Positions 29,211-36,707 of a stretch of 64,000 nt of DNA are shown here, one piece after another. A program made the position numbers and the translations under genes. How positions within the stretch are numbered: position 1 is the stretch's first letter; every line of letters begins with the position of its first letter. Source of the stretch: Candidatus Persebacteraceae bacterium Df01 (GTDB lineage: Bacteria; Pseudomonadota; Gammaproteobacteria; Tethybacterales; Persebacteraceae). The notes below the pieces were generated by a model, which did no database searches, had not been told where the DNA came from, and saw only the letters and a program-made list of their open reading frames with translations. Where the stretch lies: NCBI GenBank assembly GCA_030386295.1, contig JANQAO010000002.1, positions 122,868 to 186,867 of the forward strand, written 5' to 3'.

Positions 29211-30431
29211 ATGGAAGCACCGCTGCTGTCAGCGGGGCGAGTACGTAACCCGCCACCTCTGAGTCTGTATATTCATCTGCCGTGGTGTACGCGCAAATGC
29301 CCTTATTGCGATTTTAATTCTCATCAGGCGGCGACACAGATTCCTGAAACAGAATACATTAACGCTCTGTTAGCCGACGCCGAGTCACTACTACCTGCAA
29401 TATGGGGTCGACGCGTGCAAACGATTTTTTTAGGTGGAGGCACACCCAGCTTGTTTTCACCAACAGCAATTGACCGGCTATTTAGCGGGCTGCGAGCACT
29501 GTCTTTGTTGCCTCCCGATATAGAAATAACCATGGAAGCTAATCCCGATTCTTCCGATATGCAAAAGTTTTCTGAATTTCGCGCTTTGGGTATAAATCGT
29601 CTGTCATTAGGTGTACAGAGTTTTGATGACTCTTGTTTGCGGATACTTGGCAGAGTGCATGACGGCGCTGCTGCACGACGAGCAGCTACTGCTGCTACTG
29701 AATTTGATAATTTTAATATAGACCTTATGCATGCACTGCCGGGACAAACGGCAACTGCGGCATCAACAGATGTAAAAATAGCGATTGAATTTGCTCCCAC
29801 ACATTTGTCGTTATATCAATTGACTCTAGAGCCTAAAACTCCTTTTTTTCGTCATCCACCAACCGGTTTGCCAAGTGAAGATACCGGTGCTGACATTGCC
29901 GATGCCGTAGCTCGAACGGCAGCAGAAAATGGCTATGCACGCTATGAAGTGTCCGCATATGCCCGCGCAGAAACACAATGCAACCACAATTTAAACTACT
30001 GGCGTTTCGGCGACTATGCCGGCATTGGCGCCGGCGCTCATGGAAAACTTACAGTACACGGCGAGATATGGCGGGATGTGCGGATTACACATCCCGCCAC
30101 CTACATGCGCCAAGCCGCCGCCGGCACGGCCGTTGCTAAACGAAACAAAGTTTCCGTTCGCGAAGCAGCTTTTGAATTTTTACTTAACGCATTGCGGCTG
30201 ACTGATGGTTTTGAAACGGCAATACTTACCGATTACGCCGGAGTCACCATTGCTGATATTGAAGTACCTCTGGCGGCTTGCGAGGCAGACGGACTACTAG
30301 AACGCACTGCCACCCATATTCGTCCAACTACAAAGGGATTGCGATATTTAAATGACATGCTCATACGATTTTTACCAACAGAAAAATCAGTTAACAGACA
30401 GCACACAATAGTTTTACAAACAGCCAAATAA
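29211..30431 (+). CDS. hemW: HemW (coproporphyrinogen III oxidase-like radical SAM heme chaperone)
   Basis: 406 aa. The radical SAM cluster motif CTRKCPYCDF lies near residue 27, with the aromatic-glycine-rich FLGGGTPSLFS, EANPDS, RLSLGVQSFDD and NIDLMHALPGQT. CNHNLNYWRFGDYAGIGAGAH is the HemN/HemW shared C-terminal block. The cluster region CxxxCxxC followed by F, and the rdgB neighbour, favour HemW over the true coproporphyrinogen dehydrogenase HemN, but this is not proven by sequence alone. Confidence 0.88.
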   Translation: MEAPLLSAGRVRNPPPLSLYIHLPWCTRKCPYCDFNSHQAATQIPETEYINALLADAESLLPAIWGRRVQTIFLGGGTPSLFSPTAIDRLFSGLRALSLLPPDIEITMEANPDSSDMQKFSEFRALGINRLSLGVQSFDDSCLRILGRVHDGAAARRAATAATEFDNFNIDLMHALPGQTATAASTDVKIAIEFAPTHLSLYQLTLEPKTPFFRHPPTGLPSEDTGADIADAVARTAAENGYARYEVSAYARAETQCNHNLNYWRFGDYAGIGAGAHGKLTVHGEIWRDVRITHPATYMRQAAAGTAVAKRNKVSVREAAFEFLLNALRLTDGFETAILTDYAGVTIADIEVPLAACEADGLLERTATHIRPTTKGLRYLNDMLIRFLPTEKSVNRQHTIVLQTAK

Positions 30432-30607
30432 GACATATAAAAATAATGGCGGAAAAAATCGTTAAAAACATTTAAATTCCGGTTTATCCCTAACCGACAA
30501 AGTAACATGATTGACACGCCGACATAAATTACCTGATTCTTCCAACAAAATAAAATCACGGTTTTGTTTTTATGAGCAAGAGTGGTACCATAACGCTTAG
30601 GTCTATT

Positions 30608-30785
30608 GTGCCAGCGGGAAAGAAAAAAGCGATGTGCTTTTTCGCCGACGGAAATAACTTCCCGGAAACTCTCAGGCAAAAAAACCGCCGCGTACAAGAC
30701 CTGTCTGGAGAGCAAGCGTAAACGCTTCACCGAAGGGGCACCCTCCACGGAGGCAATCTCTCAGGTTATCGGGACAGACGGGATG
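30608..30785 (+). promoter_or_regulatory. Tandem glycine riboswitch upstream of gcvT
   Basis: Two consecutive glycine-aptamer signatures. Aptamer 1 has CGCCGACGGAAA (30643-30654) and AACTCTCAGGCAAA (about 30667-30680). Aptamer 2 has CTGGAGAG (30705-30712), CACCGAAGGGGCA (30728-30740) and AATCTCTCAGGT (30755-30766). These are the conserved core elements of the gcvT RNA class. It lies 30 bases before the gcvT start, so glycine should switch on the glycine cleavage operon. An ORF-like frame runs through it but has no coding features. Confidence 0.93.
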
Positions 30786-30815
30786 ATTTGCCATTTGGCA
30801 AGGAAGGAGCCTGTT

Positions 30816-31925
30816 ATGCCTAAAATTCATCATACACCGTTAAACGATTTACACATACAGTGGCGTGGCAAAATGACCGACTTTTCCGGTTATTCGTTGC
30901 CGCTGTCTTATGCTGGCGGTGGCTTTATTGCCGAACATATACATACTCGCACACAAGCATCATTGTTTGATGCTTCACACATGGGACAGCTAACGGTTTC
31001 TGGCAGCAACGCAGCTGAAACACTGTCAAAGCTCACTCCGGCAGACGTATCGCATATTGCCGTCGGTACCACTAAATATGCTGTTCTTACTAGCGACTGT
31101 GGCGGTGTGCTGGATGACTTTATTATCGGTAATGACGGTGACCGCGGTTTTTTCATTGTATTTAATGCTTCACGCAAGGCGGTAGATATTGCTCATTTAC
31201 GAAAGCATTTGCCCGCTTCTTGCACTATCACCGAAATGTCCACGTGGGCGTTGCTTGCCCTGCAAGGTCCTCAAGCTGCGGCAGTTATGGAAACCATATC
31301 GGCGACAGCTGTCACGCTAAATTTCATGCACGCCGGCTGGTTTAATATTGACGGTGTTGAGTGCCGCATCACACGCGGCGGCTATACTGGCGAAGACGGT
31401 TTTGAAATTTCCATTCCCGCAAAGGCTGCCGTTAATATCGCTAGCCAATTGGCGGCACATCCCGCAGTCAAACCCGCCGGCTTGGGTGCACGCGATTCAT
31501 TACGGTTGGAAGCAGGGCTGTGTTTGTACGGACACGAACTAACCGAGAATATTACGCCAATAGAAGCAGGATTGCTATGGTCGATACCAAAACATCGCCG
31601 AGAAGGTGGAGATTATGCCGGCGCCGACATTATTACTCAGCAAATTGCTAACGGACCATCACGAAGCTTGGTAGGATTGCGCCCACAGGGGAAAAAAGTC
31701 GTGCGCGCCGGCGCCAAACTGCGTAGCACTACCGGAGAAGATATCGGTGCAGTTACTAGCGGATTACATGGACCAAGTTTGCAATTCGCCATTGCGCTGG
31801 GATTTGTTAAAACCCCATACGCTGCAACGGGCGGTATTATCACCGCCGAAGTGCGCGGTGAATGGATTAATTGTGAGGTAGTCAAACTGCCTTTTGTTTC
31901 ACACCAATATAGGAGAAAATCATGA
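30816..31925 (+). CDS. gcvT: Glycine cleavage system T protein (aminomethyltransferase)
   Basis: 369 aa from ATG 30816, which has an AAGGAAGGAG ribosome site. GcvT transfers the methylene group from aminomethyl-H protein to tetrahydrofolate. Family features: HTRTQASLFDASHMGQL, the conserved Asp segment DDFIIGN, TRGGYTGEDGFEI, ARDSLRLEAGLCLYGHEL and a C-terminal barrel GFVKTPYA. It is first in gcvT-gcvH-gcvP under the glycine riboswitch, and its stop overlaps the gcvH ATG (ATGA). Confidence 0.95.
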   Translation: MPKIHHTPLNDLHIQWRGKMTDFSGYSLPLSYAGGGFIAEHIHTRTQASLFDASHMGQLTVSGSNAAETLSKLTPADVSHIAVGTTKYAVLTSDCGGVLDDFIIGNDGDRGFFIVFNASRKAVDIAHLRKHLPASCTITEMSTWALLALQGPQAAAVMETISATAVTLNFMHAGWFNIDGVECRITRGGYTGEDGFEISIPAKAAVNIASQLAAHPAVKPAGLGARDSLRLEAGLCLYGHELTENITPIEAGLLWSIPKHRREGGDYAGADIITQQIANGPSRSLVGLRPQGKKVVRAGAKLRSTTGEDIGAVTSGLHGPSLQFAIALGFVKTPYAATGGIITAEVRGEWINCEVVKLPFVSHQYRRKS

Positions 31926-32290
31926 GCAAGCAATATACACAAGAACACGAATGGATTGAAGACGTCGGTAACGGGCGTTTTCGCGTTGGCATTACCGATT
32001 TTGCGCAGGAACAGCTGGGCGACGTAGTGTCGGTGGAACTGCCGGAAGTTGGACAATATGTTGCTCAAAAAGAAGAATGTGCTGTTATTGAATCAGTTAA
32101 AGCCGCCAGCGACATTTATGCACCCATTTCCGGCGAAGTAGCTGCCGTTAATGAAACATTGATTGACAATCCGGGGCTAGTCAACGAATCACCCGAAGAC
32201 GGAGGTTGGCTGTGGGAAATGACAACCGACGCGGCGGCGGAAGAACTCATGGATGCGACGGCGTATGCCGCATTTGTGGAAGAAGCATAA
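31922..32290 (+). CDS. gcvH: Glycine cleavage system H protein
   Basis: 122 aa lipoyl carrier. The lipoylated Lys lies in VIESVKAASDIYAP (residue ~64). The N-terminal EHEWIEDVGNGRFRVGITDFAQEQLGD (31946-32023) and C-terminal EDGGWLWEMT are typical. It shuttles the aminomethyl group between P, T and L proteins. The start has an AGGAGAAAATC ribosome site within the gcvT tail. The stop shares one base with the gcvP start. Confidence 0.96.
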   Translation: MSKQYTQEHEWIEDVGNGRFRVGITDFAQEQLGDVVSVELPEVGQYVAQKEECAVIESVKAASDIYAPISGEVAAVNETLIDNPGLVNESPEDGGWLWEMTTDAAAEELMDATAYAAFVEEA

Positions 32291-35133
32291 TGAACAACCG
32301 TAACGATTTTTTACCGACGGCAGGTTTTGCTAACCGGCACTGTGGCATATCGTCAGAAGATCAGCGAGAGATGTTGCAGACTATCGGATTTGAAAAATTA
32401 GATGACATGGAAAAAATTCTTCCGCCGGAAATCGTCGGGCGCCTACCAGACATTGGACCAGCACTAACTGAAGATGAAGCCACCGCCGAGTTGTCGTCCA
32501 TGGCGAGAAAAAATAAAGTAGCAGTGAGCATGCTCGGGCTTGGCTACTATGGCACGAGTATGCCGGCAGTGGTACGCCGTAATTTACTAGAAAGCGCTGC
32601 CTGGTACACTGCCTACACGCCTTATCAGGCCGAAATTGCACAAGGTCGGTTGGAAATGCTGCTTAATTTTCAAACTCTGGTAATTGATTTAACCGGCTTG
32701 CCTATGGCTGGAGCATCGTTGTTGGATGAAGCGACGGCAGCGGCAGAAGCCATGACCTTACTGCGGCGTCAAAGTCGTTCTGACAGCAATGTTTTTCTTG
32801 TTGATGAAACGCTGTTTCCACAAACTTTGGCAGTTCTAAAAACGCGCGCCGCACCGCTGGGAATTCAACTCAATATTTTGCCGGCAGAAAAATGTACCGA
32901 AGCGCCAGAAGCCTTTGGCGCCATTTTGGGTTATCCTGCCGGTGACGGACGGTTGTATGATCCATCAGCAATTGTAGAGACTCTCAAAAGCCGTAATATT
33001 GGTGTTGCCTGCTGCACAGATTTGCTAGCCCTCGCATTAATTAAATCACCAGGAGAAATTGGTTTTGACGTTGCCGTGGGCAATGCCCAACGTTTGGGTG
33101 TGCCAATGGGTTGTGGCGGACCACACCCTGGATTTATGGCTTTTTCGTCCACATTACGCCGCCACGTGCCGGGTAGGCTGGTAGGCGTTTCCAAAGATAC
33201 CCATGGTCGTGCCGGTTTTCGCCTATCGGCGCAAACACGCGAACAGCATATTCGTCGCGAAAAAGCTACTAGCAATATCTGTACTGCACAAGCACTGCCG
33301 GCAATGTTAGTAGCAGCATATGTGGTGTATCGCGGTCCGGATCGGCTAAAGGCCGTAGCAAAACGAGTGTGGCGGCTGGCTTTAGCTTTGGCGGCAGGAT
33401 TACGAAAAATGGGACGAGCCCCATTACATGATAACTTTTTTGACACCCTACGGGTGTCGGCAACAGATGCAGTGGCGGTGGTGGACAAAGCGCTGCAAAA
33501 CGGTATCTGCCTGTTGCATCGTGATGGCGTCGTCGGCATTAGCATAGACGAATGCACCACCCCAACACATATTGAAGCAGTATGGCACGCCTTTGGTGGT
33601 AACGCACCCGATTTTGACGCCATTGCCTCGGAAATCGATGATACCTTACCTGCCAAATTCGTACGCACCGACGCTTTTTGCACACACGAAACATTTAATA
33701 TTTATCATACCGAACATGAGATGTTGCGTTACTTGCGGCGGCTTGGGCAAAAAGACATTGCCCTTGACCGTTCCATGATTCCGCTTGGTTCGTGCACAAT
33801 GAAACTTAATGCTGCCGTACAAATGGAACCACTGTCTTGGCCTCTGTTAGCAAACGTTCACCCTTTTGCGCCAGCTTCGCACCAGGCCGGTTATGCACAA
33901 CTCGCTGCCAAGTTAGAATCACTATTAGCAAAAATATCAGGTTTTGACTCTGTGTCTTTGCAACCAAACGCCGGCGCCCAAGGCGAATACGCTGGTCTGC
34001 TGGCGATACGCCGCTATCTTGATAGCCTTGATCAAGGACATCGCGATGTGTGTTTAATTCCACTGTCCGCACATGGCACTAATCCAGCCAGCGCGGTCAT
34101 GGCGGGTATGCGCGTGGTGCCGGTAGAAATTGATAATGCAGGGCAAGTGAGCGAAGATGATTTACGGCAAAAAATTGCCCTCCACCGTAACAATCTGGCG
34201 GCATTAATGCTCACCTATCCATCCACTTACGGCGTATTTGGTAGAAGAATGCCGGCATTGTGTGAGCTTGTACACGAAGCAGGCGGACAGGTATACATGG
34301 ACGGCGCCAATTTCAACGCCTTAGTCGGCGTATCACTACCCGGACAGTTTGGTGCTGATGTTATGCATATTAATTTACACAAAACTTTTTGCATTCCACA
34401 CGGCGGTGGAGGTCCCGGCATGGGACCGATTGGAGTGCAGGCACACCTGCGTGAATTTTTACCCAAACATCCCATGCAAAATGGCGGGGAAGATGATTAT
34501 GATACCGTATCGGCCGCGCCGTGGGGGTCGGCGTTAATTCTCCATATTTCTTGGATGTATATTCGCATGATGGGCGCTGATGGACTGCGCCGAGCGACAT
34601 TAAGCGCCTTACTCGCCGCTAACTATATCGCCAAACAGTTAGGTAGCGCTTATCCAGTGGAATTTCATGACGAAAACGGTTATGTGGCACATGAATGCAT
34701 TGTAGATGCACGCGTATTCAAATCGGCAGGGGTGTCAGTAGAAGACATTGCCAAACGGTTGATGGACTACGGTTTTCATGCACCGACAGTATCATGGCCA
34801 GTGGCAGGCGCGATGATGATTGAGCCCACCGAATCGGAAACCAAAAACGAAATAGACCGCTTGTGTGACGCCTTGTTGTCTATTGTCGGTGAAATCAAAC
34901 GCATTACCGACGGTGAATGGCCACGTGATGATAATCCGTTGATAAACGCACCGCACACCGCCGAAGATTTGCTGGTAGAAAATTGGACACATCCATACAG
35001 TCGAGAAACGGCAGCATATCCATTATCTTGGGTGCGGCGCCATAAATACTGGCCACCCATCGGCCGCATAGATGCCGCTTGGGGCGACCGCAATTTGGTA
35101 TGCGCTTGTCCGCCCATAGAGTCTTACAGCTAA
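32290..35133 (+). CDS. gcvP: Glycine dehydrogenase (decarboxylating), P protein
   Basis: 947 aa single-chain P protein with fused alpha and beta halves. An apparent extension upstream of 32290 overlaps gcvH and is rejected. The PLP-binding Lys is in DVMHINLHKTFCIPHGGGGPGMGPIGV (34359-34439). Other blocks are YGTSMPAVVRRNLLE, GGPHPGFMAFS, MIPLGSCTMKLNAAVQM and SVSLQPNAGAQGEYAGL. It decarboxylates glycine and loads the H protein. It is the last gene of the riboswitch operon. No lpd is in view, so the L protein must come from elsewhere. Confidence 0.97.
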   Translation: MNNRNDFLPTAGFANRHCGISSEDQREMLQTIGFEKLDDMEKILPPEIVGRLPDIGPALTEDEATAELSSMARKNKVAVSMLGLGYYGTSMPAVVRRNLLESAAWYTAYTPYQAEIAQGRLEMLLNFQTLVIDLTGLPMAGASLLDEATAAAEAMTLLRRQSRSDSNVFLVDETLFPQTLAVLKTRAAPLGIQLNILPAEKCTEAPEAFGAILGYPAGDGRLYDPSAIVETLKSRNIGVACCTDLLALALIKSPGEIGFDVAVGNAQRLGVPMGCGGPHPGFMAFSSTLRRHVPGRLVGVSKDTHGRAGFRLSAQTREQHIRREKATSNICTAQALPAMLVAAYVVYRGPDRLKAVAKRVWRLALALAAGLRKMGRAPLHDNFFDTLRVSATDAVAVVDKALQNGICLLHRDGVVGISIDECTTPTHIEAVWHAFGGNAPDFDAIASEIDDTLPAKFVRTDAFCTHETFNIYHTEHEMLRYLRRLGQKDIALDRSMIPLGSCTMKLNAAVQMEPLSWPLLANVHPFAPASHQAGYAQLAAKLESLLAKISGFDSVSLQPNAGAQGEYAGLLAIRRYLDSLDQGHRDVCLIPLSAHGTNPASAVMAGMRVVPVEIDNAGQVSEDDLRQKIALHRNNLAALMLTYPSTYGVFGRRMPALCELVHEAGGQVYMDGANFNALVGVSLPGQFGADVMHINLHKTFCIPHGGGGPGMGPIGVQAHLREFLPKHPMQNGGEDDYDTVSAAPWGSALILHISWMYIRMMGADGLRRATLSALLAANYIAKQLGSAYPVEFHDENGYVAHECIVDARVFKSAGVSVEDIAKRLMDYGFHAPTVSWPVAGAMMIEPTESETKNEIDRLCDALLSIVGEIKRITDGEWPRDDNPLINAPHTAEDLLVENWTHPYSRETAAYPLSWVRRHKYWPPIGRIDAAWGDRNLVCACPPIESYS

Positions 35134-35156
35134 ACAGCGATTGGGTTTTAAAATAA

Positions 35157-35182
35157 TAGTAATGGTCACTTGACCATTACTA
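35157..35182. terminator. Perfect hairpin after gcvP
   Basis: TAGTAATGGTCA and TGACCATTACTA form a perfect 12-bp palindrome around CT, 24 bases past the gcvP stop. No T run follows, so it may be a processed 3' end, an operator or a weak terminator. Confidence 0.4.
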
Positions 35183-35236
35183 CCTAACATTGCCCAGTTT
35201 TTATTACTGTTCGCGCTCACCAGTGTGCCCTTCTCT

Positions 35237-35560
35237 GCTGATTATGTTCATCGCGTAGCAGCGTTAAAGCTCGCCCGCGTGGCGGTGTGGGATGTCCTAT
35301 AACCTTGTCAGCGTTCCGGAAGTCTAGATTCGGCCATTGTCGCCAATAGCGAGCGAGTCAATGACATTGTCGGACTACTACGGCGTTGTCCGACCATTTA
35401 GGCGATAGCACTCAACGGCGGCAAGGCACGGCTATGTTTTACGCGCTATATTCAGCCACAACTTGATGAATCAATTCCGTTAGAAATTTTTCCACTGCCG
35501 CCTACTAGCCCAGCTAACGCCCGCATGACACGAGAACAAAAATTAGCCGCGTGGCAGTAA
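35237..35560 (+). pseudogene. DNA-deoxyinosine glycosylase (UDG superfamily) pseudogene
   Basis: A single plus-strand frame encodes ADYVHRVAALKLARVAVWDVL, a stop (TAA), then PCQRSGSLDSAIVANSERV, NDIVGLLRRCPTI, a second stop (TAG), AIALNGGKA and FPLPPTSPANARM, ending TREQKLAAWQ-stop. The order and wording match the C-terminal two thirds of hypoxanthine/deoxyinosine DNA glycosylases, with the terminal LPxTSPAN motif intact. The N-terminal third with the GSFP-type active-site motif is not seen. Two nonsense codons and a lost 5' end make it inactive. The frame is otherwise undisturbed, suggesting recent loss. Confidence 0.78.
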
Positions 35561-35614
35561 ATCAAACCGCTTCTACGCCCATTACCGCCGTGAGCGGCGA
35601 GTATAATTTGCGAC

Positions 35615-36409
35615 ATGAGTGAGATTGAACAATTGATGAATTTTGCGCAACAGTTGTCAACGCACGCGCGTGAAATCACCTTGCCTCATTTTCGCTCCGG
35701 TATACACAGCAATACCAAAGCCGACGATTCACCGGTCACAATCGCTGATCGCGATTGTGAAGCCGCTATGCGGACACTCATTGCCGATACCTATCCGACA
35801 CATGGTGTTGTCGGCGAAGAATATGGCGATGATTCGGCCAATTGCAGCGACGTGTGGGTGCTAGACCCAATTGACGGCACGCGGAGTTTTATTACTGGCA
35901 GCCGCCAGTACTGCACATTAATTGCCTTTGTGCGTGATGGCATAGCACAAATCGGGCTAATTGACATGCCCGCAGAAAATGAATGTTGGCTCGCATGCGA
36001 CGTGTCCGACAAACAATCGGTAACGCTAAACGGCAAGCCTTGCGTAACTTCTACCTGCCACAAATTAAGCGAATCTTCCTTAGTTACTACCACGTTGGGA
36101 GTGGCTGATAACGCATGCGAAGCTGCGGCAAAACGACTGTGCCGGAGTGCGGGGCAAATGCGGTTAGGTGGTGACGCTTCGGCTTATGGTTGCGTGGCAT
36201 CTGGTTATGCCGATATAGCAGTGGATTATAAAATGGCGTGTCATGATTATCTGCCACTGGTGCCTATTGTACGCGCCGCCGGTGGCGTGATTAGCGATTG
36301 GCAAGGAGAAACATTGCAATTATCTTCAACTCACCGAACCGAAGTGTTGGCGAGCGCTACAATCGACTTGCATCAGCAGGCACTATCCACATTGAATATG
36401 CAAAAATAA
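35615..36409 (+). CDS. Inositol-monophosphatase-fold phosphatase, probable histidinol-phosphatase (HisN type)
   Basis: 264 aa. Metal-binding motifs of the IMPase/FBPase superfamily are intact: GEEYGDD (about residue 69), VWVLDPIDGTRSFITG (DPIDGT, about residues 87-101) and a late VDYKMACHDYLPLVPIVRAAGG, where HDY replaces the more usual WD. The LDPIDGTRSFITG phrase and overall length fit the HisN-type histidinol-phosphatases; a CysQ- or SuhB-like role is less likely but possible. It stands alone between a pseudogene and a putative small ORF. Confidence 0.8.
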   Translation: MSEIEQLMNFAQQLSTHAREITLPHFRSGIHSNTKADDSPVTIADRDCEAAMRTLIADTYPTHGVVGEEYGDDSANCSDVWVLDPIDGTRSFITGSRQYCTLIAFVRDGIAQIGLIDMPAENECWLACDVSDKQSVTLNGKPCVTSTCHKLSESSLVTTTLGVADNACEAAAKRLCRSAGQMRLGGDASAYGCVASGYADIAVDYKMACHDYLPLVPIVRAAGGVISDWQGETLQLSSTHRTEVLASATIDLHQQALSTLNMQK

Positions 36410-36522
36410 GTCGGCAGGCGCAAAATGTATTTTTTCCAAAGAAAGAAAATCAACCGAAAACATCAATACTTTTTTCCTAAAAAAACATATATCATTTCCC
36501 TAATTTAAAAAACACTCTAGAT

Positions 36523-36603
36523 ATGCGTCGTAAAATATTAACCGCAGCCGTACTCGTTTTGCTCGCGATATTTTTCTTTAGCGCACCTTTTTTAGTCCGA
36601 TAA
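36523..36603 (+). CDS. Possible 26-residue membrane peptide
   Basis: ATG to TAA, 26 codons: a basic start (MRRK), then one long hydrophobic stretch ILTAAVLVLLAIFFFSAPFL, ending VR. The positive-inside topology looks real, but the ribosome site is weak. It could be the surviving N-terminus of a decayed exported or membrane protein. Confidence 0.3.
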   Translation: MRRKILTAAVLVLLAIFFFSAPFLVR

Positions 36604-36707
36604 ATGAGATAATTCGCCGTTGTGAGAAAGTAAAAAATACGGTAGATTTTTCCGTTTTTTTATCTCTTCTGAATACAAAAAATGAGAGTAACATCCTGAG
36701 GAACCAT

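Noticed and set aside
30606..30815. Apparent 70-codon N-terminal extension of gcvT
   Set aside because: The region is the tandem glycine riboswitch; the true GcvT N-terminus begins at 30816 with a strong ribosome site.
32206..32289. Apparent extension of gcvP into gcvH
   Set aside because: It overlaps the gcvH C-terminus in another frame and has no P-protein similarity; the ATG at 32290 fits the family.
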